Below are positions 17,399-25,228 of a stretch of DNA of 64,000 bases, in pieces. This DNA is from an uncultured Chloroflexota bacterium (GTDB taxonomy: Bacteria; Chloroflexota; UBA11872): positions 2,356,127 to 2,420,126 of the forward strand of contig OY282448.1 of NCBI GenBank assembly GCA_958296175.1, read 5' to 3'. The position numbers and the translations under genes are program-made. How positions within the stretch are numbered: the stretch's first letter is position 1; each line of letters starts with the position of its first letter. Below the pieces are notes generated by a model, which had not been told where the DNA came from, did no database searches, and saw only the letters and a list, made by a program, of their open reading frames with translations.

Positions 17399-18306
17399 GC
17401 CGGACGCTCGGGCAGGCGCTGCGTCGGGGCGTCCGACGCCGCGTCGGCCGCGGCCTCCAGCTCGGCCGCGCGGGCGAAGCAGGCGTCGGCGCTGGGGTCG
17501 TCCATCAGATCGAGCGCGCGGCCGCGCGCCCGCCAGGCGCGCGCGGCCACCCACGGGGACGCGCCGTGGTCCAGAGCGTCCAGCGCCGCCTGCGCCAGCC
17601 TTGCGGCGGCCGGGGCCAGGCGCCGCGGGTCGCTGGACGGATGGTCGAGCACCAGGCCGCTCAACAGCGTCTGGCCGCGGGCGTGCGCCGCAGGGTCGAC
17701 CTGCGGCGTCAGATCGCGCAGCGCGCGGCGCGCGTGCCCGACGGCCCGCTCGATCACGGGGCCGCGGTCGTCCGCGGGCAGTCGGGCCAGCGTCTCGGCA
17801 ATTTCCAGGCTCGTGCGCGCCGACGCGAGCGTCTCGCCCGCCGCCGCGCGGAGTTGCACGGCCGTCAGCAGGTCGAGCGCCGACGCCTCCAGCGCGCGAA
17901 CCGCCGCCGCGCGCGGGGCGTCGTTGGAGATTGCCGCGCGCTGCGCTGCGCCGCGGGCTTCCAGCCGGACGGCCCGCGCCGCGCGGTCGGCGTCGTTGGT
18001 GCGCTGCACCAGCAAATCCGCCGCTGCTACTGCGTCCACGGCGGTCGCGCGCGCCAGCGGCTGTCCGGCAAACACCAGGCGGCGCACGCCCAGCGCCAGC
18101 GCCTCGGCAGCGGCGGTCGTCAAGCCGGGCAGCATGTCCGCGTCCAGCACCGACCAGGCGCGCCGCCCCGCGTGCACCGCGCCGGCTGCGCCCGCCAGAC
18201 CGCCGCCATCGCCATCGCCGCCGCACGTCCCGGCGGCGTTCAGGGCGGCCAGGGCAAACCCCAGCGGGTCGGTCTGCACCTGCACGCGCTCGGGTCGACG
18301 CGGCAT
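17395..18306 (-). CDS. Ala-rich helical protein coupled to the halogenase-like gene
   Basis: 303 residues from ATG 18306, with no recognised family. After a short N-terminal part with a Gly-rich 'TCGGDGDGGG' loop, it is almost entirely predicted amphipathic helix, rich in Ala, Arg and Leu, resembling a TPR/HEAT-like scaffold without clear repeats. It overlaps the start of the halogenase-like gene by 4 nt, so the two should be translated together. It is divergent from the PhyH gene with about 105 bp between. A carrier or accessory role for the FAD enzyme is inference from position only. Confidence 0.55.
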   Translation of the reverse strand: MPRRPERVQVQTDPLGFALAALNAAGTCGGDGDGGGLAGAAGAVHAGRRAWSVLDADMLPGLTTAAAEALALGVRRLVFAGQPLARATAVDAVAAADLLVQRTNDADRAARAVRLEARGAAQRAAISNDAPRAAAVRALEASALDLLTAVQLRAAAGETLASARTSLEIAETLARLPADDRGPVIERAVGHARRALRDLTPQVDPAAHARGQTLLSGLVLDHPSSDPRRLAPAAARLAQAALDALDHGASPWVAARAWRARGRALDLMDDPSADACFARAAELEAAADAASDAPTQRLPERPA

Positions 18307-18411
18307 CAACGTGTTGGCCGGCGGCGTGCGAACATAGGAGCATCGCCGCGCCGGCCCCGGCCGCCGCGGCTGGCCGGCGGCGCGGCGCTTCCACCGACGG
18401 AGGGATGCGAC

Positions 18412-19203
18412 ATGGTCACCCAGACACTTCGACGGCTCGCACCGGCGCAAGTCGATGCGTTCTGGGCCGATGGCTACCTTGTGCTGGACGACGTGCTCGG
18501 CCCGGACGACATCGTCACGCTGCGCGCCAGTATCGACGTGTTGGACGCCTGGGCGCAAACCCACGCGCACCACGACTTCCAGCGCGAACCGGCCTCCGCC
18601 AACCCCGACCGCATGATGCTGCGCAAGATTTCCAACATCCACGTGCACGGCGGCTCGCCCTGGGACGAGCTGATGCGGCGGGACGAGATTCTGGACCTGA
18701 TGGAAGACCTGATCGGGCCGTCCGTCAGCTTCCACCACTCCAAGATGATGATGAAGCCGCCGCTGGAAGGCTCCGCCAAGCCCTGGCACCAGGACCTGCC
18801 CGAAGGCTTCGTCACCCCGGCCGAAGCCGACCGCCTGCGCGCGCTGGGCCCCGCGCTGCGGCCCGAACAGGCGCCGGTCGTCGCCATCCAGTACTACGTG
18901 GACGACTCCACGCTCGAGAACGGCTGTATCCAGGTCGTGCCGGGCAGCCACCGCCGCGGCCTGTTCGAAGACCCCTTGCACGAGTGGCGCATCGACCCGA
19001 CCGAAGTCGAGGCGGCGGAAATCGAGGCCGGCGGCGCGCTGCTCTTCCACTGCCTGACCTGGCACTACTCCGCCCCCAACACTTCCAGCCTCTGGCGGCG
19101 CGGCGCTGTGATCGAATACATGGCCCCGGCCAACGGCGTGGAACTCTTCGACATGGGCGGCCGCAACCAGGGTTGGGGCGAACGACTGCGCGGCGGCGAC
19201 TGA
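18412..19203 (+). CDS. Phytanoyl-CoA dioxygenase family (PhyH) Fe(II)/2-oxoglutarate oxygenase
   Basis: 263 residues in the double-stranded beta-helix fold. The iron facial triad is visible: HxD at His126/Asp128 ('WHQDLP') and distal His218 ('TWHYSAPN'), with Arg229/230 as the likely 2-oxoglutarate anchor. 'QYYVDDSTLENGCIQVVPGS' (160-179) is typical of PhyH. These enzymes hydroxylate, or halogenate if the Asp is lost; here Asp is kept, so hydroxylation is expected. ATG 18412 has GGAGGG 7 nt upstream. It neighbours the halogenase-like gene and a Gfo/Idh gene. Confidence 0.88.
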   Translation: MVTQTLRRLAPAQVDAFWADGYLVLDDVLGPDDIVTLRASIDVLDAWAQTHAHHDFQREPASANPDRMMLRKISNIHVHGGSPWDELMRRDEILDLMEDLIGPSVSFHHSKMMMKPPLEGSAKPWHQDLPEGFVTPAEADRLRALGPALRPEQAPVVAIQYYVDDSTLENGCIQVVPGSHRRGLFEDPLHEWRIDPTEVEAAEIEAGGALLFHCLTWHYSAPNTSSLWRRGAVIEYMAPANGVELFDMGGRNQGWGERLRGGD

Positions 19204-19260
19204 GCCAGCCGCCTGGAATCTCGTCGACCTGCCTCAAGGTCGGCACTGGCTGGGCGGTGC

Positions 19261-19278
19261 GGCGCAGGCATACCTGCG
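19261..19278. other. Short perfect hairpin
   Basis: GCGCAGG-CATA-CCTGCGC, a 7-bp stem with a 4-nt loop, lies in the 183-bp gap between the PhyH gene and the following oxidoreductase. No T-run follows. It may be a weak terminator or a single copy of a dyad repeat. Confidence 0.4.
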
Positions 19279-19386
19279 CGTTCGGAACACGGAGGGCGCC
19301 GGGGAATCTGCGCCGGCGACTTGCCCATCCGTGCAATGCTTGCCACCCTGCGCTGCACGTGCCGGCGGGAGACTGCGGAGAGAGAT

Positions 19387-20526
19387 ATGGCGAGCGAGCG
19401 GACCTATCGGGTTGCGCTGATCAGTTGCGCCATGCACCAGCCAACCAACTACGCGCCAGCGTTTGCCGACAATCCGCGCGTGGAGATTGCCTGCGTGGCC
19501 GACGACCCGGCGGAGATCGACACTTACGTTGCCGACACCAACCGTGCGGTGGCCCGGCAGTACGGCGTGCCCTACGTGGAGGACATCCAGGCCGTGGCGG
19601 ACGACCCGACCATCGACATTTGCAGCGTGTGCGCCCAGCTGGAGCGGCGCGGCCGCATCTCGGCGCGGCTGGCCGCCGCCGGCAAGCACCTGTTCATGGA
19701 CAAGCCCAACGCCATTGGTCTGGCGGAAGCGCGCGCCATCGTGGAGGCCGCGCGCGCCAGCGGCGTCAGCACCATCGTCTACGGCCGCCCGCTGTCGTCC
19801 ACGCCGCAGCAGATCGAACGCGAGCTGGCGGCGGGGTCCATTGGCGAGCTGGCCGCCATCCACTGGGACCTCATCTTCGCCAAAGGGACGGCCGGCACGG
19901 TGCCCGACGCCTGGGCAACGCAAATCTCGGACGACCTGGCCCGGTTCACGTTCCGCGCGCACGGGGAGGACCCGTCGGGGTCGGGCCACGACGTGTGGGC
20001 CAAGCGCGAGCTGCACGAGATTGGGCTTTATCCCGTGGGACTGGTGCAATACCTGGCCGCGGCACCGGTGCGGACGGTGTACGCGCAGCTTGGCCAGTAC
20101 TGGCTGGGGTCGCATGCCTCGCGGGGCGTGGAAGATTTCGCCGCCATGCACCTCACCTTTGCCAACGGCGTGACGGCCACCGTGACGACCGGGCGCTTCG
20201 GACGCACGACCGATCCGGGCAGCGGCGTGGACAAGGTGGCGGTGGTGGGCACGCGCGGCTCGATTGTGGTGGACGGCTCGCCGCCAGCGGCCGTGACCTA
20301 CGGCCCGGCGGACGAATTCGGCAAGTCGGCCACGCGGCTGGAGGGGGCGAACGCCAGCGGCCTGGACGAACAGATCGCCGAGCTGGTGGCCTGCATCGAC
20401 GCCGGCCGCGAAACCAGCAACAACGCCCACCACGGCTATGCGCAGGTCGAGACCCTGCTGGCCGGCTACGCCTCGTACTTCCAGGGCGCGCCCATCACGC
20501 TTCCTCTGGCCGAAGCCGCGGCATAG
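19387..20526 (+). CDS. Gfo/Idh/MocA family oxidoreductase
   Basis: 379 residues. The N-terminal Rossmann part is less canonical than usual ('VALISCAMHQPTNYAPAF'), but 'AAAGKHLFMDKPNAI' matches the family's EKP loop with Asp replacing Glu. The C-terminal domain contains 'ELHEIGLYPVGLVQYLAA', equivalent to the catalytic DxxxH region, and 'DLARFTFRAHGED'. Members oxidise sugars or cyclitols with NAD(P). The start ATG 19387 has a GGAGAGAG purine run before it. It follows PhyH on the same strand. Confidence 0.8.
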   Translation: MASERTYRVALISCAMHQPTNYAPAFADNPRVEIACVADDPAEIDTYVADTNRAVARQYGVPYVEDIQAVADDPTIDICSVCAQLERRGRISARLAAAGKHLFMDKPNAIGLAEARAIVEAARASGVSTIVYGRPLSSTPQQIERELAAGSIGELAAIHWDLIFAKGTAGTVPDAWATQISDDLARFTFRAHGEDPSGSGHDVWAKRELHEIGLYPVGLVQYLAAAPVRTVYAQLGQYWLGSHASRGVEDFAAMHLTFANGVTATVTTGRFGRTTDPGSGVDKVAVVGTRGSIVVDGSPPAAVTYGPADEFGKSATRLEGANASGLDEQIAELVACIDAGRETSNNAHHGYAQVETLLAGYASYFQGAPITLPLAEAAA

Positions 20527-20566
20527 CCCAGCCGACGGCAACGCCTTCCTTTTTCCCCGCGGGACT

Positions 20567-20657
20567 CTCTTCCCCGCGCCCTGCGGGGCGGGGGAGTGTT
20601 CCGTGCGGGATCGAGGAGAATCGAGCATCTCTTCCCTGCGCCCCGCGGGGCGCGGGG
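20567..20657. repeat. ~29-bp palindromic direct repeat, 62-bp period (locus B)
   Basis: Two closely similar copies begin at 20567 and 20629. Both start 'ctcttccc' and contain the dyad GCG-CC-(C/T)GCGGGG flanked by G/C runs. The spacer between is about 33 bp and unrelated to the repeat. The locus lies between the Gfo/Idh gene and the 3' end of the lipid operon on the other strand. It shares period and architecture with the other ~61-bp loci. Confidence 0.75.
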
Positions 20658-20699
20658 ACGCGCGCGCATCGCTCGCCGCGGCGAGGGGATGCGGCGGCC

Positions 20700-21320
20700 T
20701 CAGACCGACAAGTCGTCGGCGTCGGGGCGCTGTTTGCGGCGTTCGAGTTTGCCGTGCACGTGCAAGACGCGCTGCAGCGCCGTGAATTGCGTGGCGACCG
20801 CCATAAACCAGAGGCCGGCGCTCAGCAGCCAGGCAGGGCCGAGCAGCGCGAGGCCCAGAACCAGGAAGCGTTCCGGCCGCTGAAAAACGCCAACCGAGCA
20901 CGTCACGCCCAGGCCTTCGGCGCGCGCGCGGGTGTAGCTGACCAGCATGGAGCCGACCAACGTGAGGATGGCCAGCACGAGTTCGACGCGCGCACCGCTG
21001 GCCGCGCACCACCAGGCCAGGCCAGTGAAGATAACGCCCTCGCCCCAGCGGTCGAGCGTGGAATCGAAGAACGCGCCGAACGTGGAGCCGCGCCCGCTCA
21101 CGCGCGCCACGGCGCCATCCAGCATGTCGAACCCGCCGGTGACCAGCACCAGAATCCCGCCGGCGGCCAGCCAGCCCATGGCGATGCACACGGCGGTGGG
21201 CACGCTGAACAGCAGCCCGGCGATGGTGAGCGCGTTGGGGTCGATGCCGAGGCGCGCCAGCGGCGTCACCAGCTTTTCCGTCAGCCGCCGCGACGCCGCT
21301 TGCAGGCGGGGGGCAATCAT
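20700..21320 (-). CDS. CDP-alcohol phosphatidyltransferase (phosphatidylinositol-phosphate synthase-like)
   Basis: 206 residues with about six membrane helices. The complete family motif D-x2-DG-x2-AR-x8-G-x3-D-x3-D is present (Asp65, Asp68, Gly69, Ala72, Arg73, Gly82, Asp86, Asp90). It transfers a diacylglycerol-phosphate group from CDP-diacylglycerol to an alcohol. Because ino1 heads the operon, inositol phosphate is the likely acceptor, as in actinobacterial PgsA1. ATG 21320 overlaps the stop of the glycosyltransferase gene by 4 nt, so it is translationally coupled; it is the last gene of the operon. Confidence 0.88.
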   Translation of the reverse strand: MIAPRLQAASRRLTEKLVTPLARLGIDPNALTIAGLLFSVPTAVCIAMGWLAAGGILVLVTGGFDMLDGAVARVSGRGSTFGAFFDSTLDRWGEGVIFTGLAWWCAASGARVELVLAILTLVGSMLVSYTRARAEGLGVTCSVGVFQRPERFLVLGLALLGPAWLLSAGLWFMAVATQFTALQRVLHVHGKLERRKQRPDADDLSV

Positions 21321-22501
21321 GCGCGCCGCCCGGTTTCGAGCAGGTCGGCGTTCGAGGACCAATAGGCGCCGCCGATTTCGCCCTCGTTGAGCAGTTCTTC
21401 GTAGTAGGCGGTCACGCGGTCGGCAATCTTGCTCCAGGCGAAGTCCTGGGCGCGGTGCAGCCCCGCCTCGGCCATGCGCCGGCGTTTCTCGGGGCGGTCG
21501 GCCACGCGCATCAGCGCCCGCGCCAGCGCCGTGGAATCTTTGGGCGGCGTCAGGATGGCGGCGCCGCGGTCCACCAGCACGGTGCGAAAGCCGGGAATGT
21601 CGGACGCCACCACCGGCGTGCCGGCGGCCATGGCTTCCAGCAGAACGATGCCCTGGCTCTCGCCGCCGATGGCGGGCGAGCAGTAGACGTCGGCCGCTTG
21701 CAGGTAGCGGCGTTTTTCCTCGTCGGACACAAAGCCCTTGAACACCACGCCGCGCAGGCCCAGGTCGCGCACCTGGCGCTCGTAGGTGCGGCGCTGGGCG
21801 GGGCGAAACGCGCCAATCACGACCAGCCGCACCTGCGGGCGCATCTGCTGCACCAGCGCCATGGCGCGCAGCAGGTAGTCCAGCCCCTTGCGCTTGTCCA
21901 GCCGCCCCACGAACAGGATGTTGAACTTCCCGTCCGCCAGATCCTCCGCCGGCGGCTGCGGCGCGCCGTAGAAGTCCGCGTCGATGCCGTTGGGAATGAT
22001 GCGGTAGGCGCCTTTGTAGGAGCGAAAGACCAGTTCCCGCGCCGCCTCCGAGACGGCGATCTTGCCGTGCAGCCGGCGCTGCAGCCGCCGGATCAGCGGG
22101 CGCGTGGTTCGATAGAACAAGGCCGAGTTGCGCGCGGCGTGAAAAGTGCCCACGTTGACGGCCGTGGAGTATTGCAGCACCGTCAGCGGCAGGGCGGGCA
22201 CCAGCGGTTCTTGCAGGTGCACCACGTCGAAGTGCTCCCGGCGCAGATGGCGCCGCACGCGCAGCACGAGCTGCGGCGACAACGACAGCCGCGCCCGCGA
22301 CTGATTCATGGGCAGCGGCACCACGCGCGACCCCACGCGAATGAAGCCGGGGAAGCGCGCTTCCACGTCGTCCGCCGTGCTGGGGGCCATGATCTTGACC
22401 TCGTGCCCGCGCGCGCGCAGTTCGCGGTCGAGGTTGATGACGTGCTGGGTCACCCCGCCGGGATACGGGAAGTCGTAGGGCGAGACTTGCAAGATCTTCA
22501 T
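21317..22501 (-). CDS. pimA: GT4 glycosyltransferase, PimA-like phosphatidylinositol mannosyltransferase
   Basis: 394 residues with a GT-B fold. The N-terminal 'PYDFPYPGGVTQHVINL' loop is the acceptor and sugar-nucleotide region seen in PimA. 'FVGRLDKRKGLDYLL' opens the C-terminal domain, and 'GESQGIVLLEAMAAGTPVV' is the E-x7-E nucleotide-sugar motif. In mycobacteria PimA adds the first mannose to phosphatidylinositol on the cytoplasmic face of the membrane. The gene order (acyltransferase, this gene, CDP-alcohol transferase, all with 4-nt overlaps) supports that role. The exact sugar donor is inferred. Confidence 0.85.
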   Translation of the reverse strand: MKILQVSPYDFPYPGGVTQHVINLDRELRARGHEVKIMAPSTADDVEARFPGFIRVGSRVVPLPMNQSRARLSLSPQLVLRVRRHLRREHFDVVHLQEPLVPALPLTVLQYSTAVNVGTFHAARNSALFYRTTRPLIRRLQRRLHGKIAVSEAARELVFRSYKGAYRIIPNGIDADFYGAPQPPAEDLADGKFNILFVGRLDKRKGLDYLLRAMALVQQMRPQVRLVVIGAFRPAQRRTYERQVRDLGLRGVVFKGFVSDEEKRRYLQAADVYCSPAIGGESQGIVLLEAMAAGTPVVASDIPGFRTVLVDRGAAILTPPKDSTALARALMRVADRPEKRRRMAEAGLHRAQDFAWSKIADRVTAYYEELLNEGEIGGAYWSSNADLLETGRRA

Positions 22502-23364
22502 GCGGCGGTCGTGTCGGGCCACATGGGCCGAAACATGTACCACTGCGCCGGCGCCTTGCGGATCAGCTCCTCCACGTCCTGCATGACCTGCTGCATGGCC
22601 TGCTGGACGGCCTCGGCGGCCGGCGCGTCCTGATCGATCACGATGGGCGGCATGCCGTGCGCCGAGTAGGTGCGGTCGGGATGGCGGACGAGGCCGCCAA
22701 CCAGCATGGGGCTGCCGGTGCGCCGCGCCAGGACGGCGGCGCCTTCGGGCACCCACACGGGGCGGCCGAAGAACTGCACCTGCACCCCCTTGCCCGGCGT
22801 GGGCCGGTCGGCCAGCAGCGCCGCGAATTCGCCGCGCCGCAGCACGCGCAGGATGGTGCGCGCCGCCCCGCCCAGCTGGATCGATCTGAGGTTCTTCCGC
22901 TGGCGCACGCTGTCCAGCAGCGCCGTGAACGAGCGGCTGCGGAACGTCTCCGCCACCGCATAGGTCGGCTGGTCCAGCGAGACCAGCCCGCCGCACCATT
23001 CCCAGTTGCCAAAGTGCGCCGTAATCATGATGCCGCCCCGCCCCATGGCCTGAAACGCGCGCAGATGGTGCAGGCCCTCGATGGCCGCCGTGTGCCGCAA
23101 CAGCTCCTCGGTCGTCATGCGGTAGCTGCGCAAGAAGTCCACCAGGTGCTCGGCGTAGGAGACGACGGAGCGCATGGCCAGGCGCCGCGCGCGCGGGTCG
23201 TCAGGAGTCGTGCCCAGCACCACGGCCATGTTGGCGTTCGTGTTGCGCCGGATGCGCGGCACCAGCCAGTAGATCAGCATCCCGCAGAGCCGCGCCAGCC
23301 CAAACTTCAGCGGGCCGGGCGTCCAGCGCTCGGCGCGGGCGGCAAGCTCCACCAGTATGATCAC
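22498..23364 (-). CDS. LpxL/PatA-type lysophospholipid acyltransferase
   Basis: 288 residues of the HtrB/LpxL acyltransferase family. The catalytic HX4E is His117-Glu122 in 'AHFGNWE'. Conserved 'ADRPTPGKG' and '[16 protein letters not shown]' segments follow. In actinobacteria the PatA homologue acylates the mannose of phosphatidylinositol mannosides, and a gene of this class sits between the same neighbours. GTG 23364 overlaps the ino1 stop by 4 nt. Confidence 0.85.
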   Translation of the reverse strand: MIILVELAARAERWTPGPLKFGLARLCGMLIYWLVPRIRRNTNANMAVVLGTTPDDPRARRLAMRSVVSYAEHLVDFLRSYRMTTEELLRHTAAIEGLHHLRAFQAMGRGGIMITAHFGNWEWCGGLVSLDQPTYAVAETFRSRSFTALLDSVRQRKNLRSIQLGGAARTILRVLRRGEFAALLADRPTPGKGVQVQFFGRPVWVPEGAAVLARRTGSPMLVGGLVRHPDRTYSAHGMPPIVIDQDAPAAEAVQQAMQQVMQDVEELIRKAPAQWYMFRPMWPDTTAA

Positions 23365-24467
23365 GCGCTATGCGCCGCTCCATCGGCCGCGTCGTCCGAC
23401 GCCGCGTCGATGAACGCTTCCGTCATCACCCGCGCCTCCTCGTCGGAGTGTTGCACGGGCGGCGACTTCATCAGATAGGCCGAGGGACCCTCGACCGCGC
23501 CGCTCAGCCCGCGGTCCAGCGCAATCTTGCAGCAGCGCACGGCGTCGACCACCACCCCGGCGGAATTGGGCGAGTCCACGACTTCCAGCTTCAGCTCGGC
23601 GGTCAGCGGCTGCCCGCCGAACGCCTCGCCCTCCATGCGGACGTAGACCCACTTGCGGTCTTCCAGCCAGGGCACGTAGTCGCTGGGGCCGATGTGCACG
23701 TTGTCCGCGCCGATGTCGTAGGGCAGCTGGCTGGTCACGGCGTCGGTCTTGGAAATCTTTTTCGACTCCAGCCGCGAGCGTTCCAGCATGTTCTTGAAGT
23801 CGGCGTTGCCGCCCACGTTCAGCTGGTAGGTGCGCAGCAGCTTGACGCCGCGTTCGCGGAAGAGGCGCGTGAGCACGCGGTGCGTGATGGTTGCGCCGAC
23901 CTGCGACTTCACGTCGTCGCCGATGATGGGCGCGCCCGCGTCCCGAAAGCGCCGCTGCCAATAGGCCTCGCGCGCGATGAAGACCGGCATGCAGTTCACC
24001 ATGGCGCAGCCGGCGTTGAGAATCTGTTCCACATACCACTTGGTGGCCTCTTCGCTGCCCACGGGCAGGAAGTTCACCACCACGTCCGTGCCGGTGTCTT
24101 GCAGCAGCTGCACGATGTTTTCCGTGGCGCCGTCGGCCTTGACCACGGTGTCGGCCATGTAAGCGCCGATGCCGTCGTGCGTCATGCCGCGGCTGACGGG
24201 CACGCCCAGGGCGTCGACGCCGCAGAAGCGCACGGTGTTGTTGGGCGGCGCGTGAATCGCGTCCGCCAGGTCCAGGCCGACTTTGCCGCGGTCGATGTCG
24301 ATGGCGGCCGAGAACTCGACGTCGCCCACGTGGTACGGCCCCAGCTGCGGGTGCATGAGGCCGGGGACGAACTCGTCGGCGGCGGCTTCGCGGTAGTAGG
24401 CCACGCCCTGCACCAGCGACGCCGCGCAGTTCCCCACGCCGATGATCCCAACGCGAACCTTGGCCAT
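23361..24467 (-). CDS. ino1: Inositol-3-phosphate synthase
   Basis: 368 residues, matching the prokaryotic short form. It converts glucose-6-phosphate to inositol-3-phosphate with an NAD cofactor. Visible hallmarks are '[15 protein letters not shown]' at the N-terminus, '[15 protein letters not shown]', '[15 protein letters not shown]' and '[12 protein letters not shown]', which contain NAD-binding and catalytic residues. ATG 24467 has AGGAGGT at good spacing. It supplies the head group for the downstream lipid genes. Confidence 0.95.
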   Translation of the reverse strand: MAKVRVGIIGVGNCAASLVQGVAYYREAAADEFVPGLMHPQLGPYHVGDVEFSAAIDIDRGKVGLDLADAIHAPPNNTVRFCGVDALGVPVSRGMTHDGIGAYMADTVVKADGATENIVQLLQDTGTDVVVNFLPVGSEEATKWYVEQILNAGCAMVNCMPVFIAREAYWQRRFRDAGAPIIGDDVKSQVGATITHRVLTRLFRERGVKLLRTYQLNVGGNADFKNMLERSRLESKKISKTDAVTSQLPYDIGADNVHIGPSDYVPWLEDRKWVYVRMEGEAFGGQPLTAELKLEVVDSPNSAGVVVDAVRCCKIALDRGLSGAVEGPSAYLMKSPPVQHSDEEARVMTEAFIDAASDDAADGAAHSA

Positions 24468-24486
24468 GAACCTACCTCCTGTGGGT

Positions 24487-24846
24487 CTAGACGATGGCGC
24501 GCGCCGACGAGGGCGGCGCGCCGGCCGGCGCTGAGGCGTCCGGCGTGGTAAACGCTTCGATCAGCCTGGTGAGGTCGGCGTGGCGGGCGCCCAGCCCGGC
24601 GCGGTCGAGCCTATAGAGCACCTGCCGCCCCTGGCGCCGCGCGCGCGCCAGCTGCGCCTGCCGCAAGCGGCGCAAGTGCCACGACATCAGCGCCTGGCTC
24701 ACGCCCAGCCGCCGCGAAAGCTCGCCCACGGTCAGCTCGTCCGCCGCCGCCAGCTCGCCCAGCGTGCGCAGCCGCGTCCGCGAGGCCAGCGCGCGCGCGT
24801 ACGTGCGCATCGCCGCAAGGTCTTCGTCCACCAGTCGCTCAATCAA
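24487..24846 (-). CDS. ArsR-type winged-helix regulator
   Basis: 119 residues. A winged helix-turn-helix runs from about 20 to 95: '[29 protein letters not shown]' forms helices 1-3, '[17 protein letters not shown]' is the recognition helix, and '[13 protein letters not shown]' is the wing. No metal-binding Cys pair is present, so it is not an arsenic sensor. It is the first gene of the ino1-acyltransferase-pimA-CDP-alcohol transferase transcript, 19 bp ahead of ino1, and is likely an autoregulator of PI-lipid synthesis. Confidence 0.82.
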   Translation of the reverse strand: MIERLVDEDLAAMRTYARALASRTRLRTLGELAAADELTVGELSRRLGVSQALMSWHLRRLRQAQLARARRQGRQVLYRLDRAGLGARHADLTRLIEAFTTPDASAPAGAPPSSARAIV

Positions 24847-24879
24847 ACCAAAGTTTTACAAAAGAAAGTTTATCAAATC

Positions 24880-25216
24880 CCGGCAGTGCGCGCACGCACG
24901 ACTGGCGCGGGACGCTATCCCAGCCCCGCGCAAAGCTCCGCCCGCGGCCCGCGCGCATGCAGCCGGCGCGGCTATACCTCAAGGCCATGACAAGCCGTGA
25001 CCCCGCGGCCCGCGCGCACGCCGCCGGCGCCTGCTGGGTTCGCGGTCGAGGCGGCCTCTGACCCCGCGTCCCGCACGCACGCCGCCGGTGCTCCGAATGC
25101 ATCGGCGGCGGCGCTGGGCAGGTGGCCGCGGCCAGCGCGCACGCCGCCGGCGCGCACGGCCCAAGCTGCATGGCCGACGACCTGCGTCTCGGCCCCTGCG
25201 CCCACAGCCGCCGGCC
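24880..25216. repeat. Six-copy degenerate 28-bp repeat array, 61-62-bp period (locus C)
   Basis: This fills the 382-bp gap between arsR and rny. Clear copies start at 24941, 25002, 25063 and 25125 (steps 61, 61, 62), each 28 bp with 'cccgcg.cccgc.cgcacgccgccggcg'-like sequence. Weaker copies start near 24880 and 25188. The five spacers are 33-35 bp and unrelated to each other. This looks like a worn CRISPR array in geometry, but the repeats are too variable for an active one and no cas gene is in the window. The AT-rich stretch just before (24841-24880) is the arsR promoter area. Confidence 0.75.
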
Positions 25217-25228
25217 TTCCCGCTCGTC

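Noticed and set aside
17601..21365. A 1254-codon open frame on the plus strand
   Set aside because: It overlaps the PhyH and Gfo/Idh genes in another frame and is Arg/Gly/Ala-rich without motifs, a usual artefact at this GC content.
24880..25216. Calling the array an active CRISPR
   Set aside because: Repeats differ at many positions, the sequence is low-complexity GC, and no cas gene is in the window. It is kept as a repeat feature and a hypothesis only.
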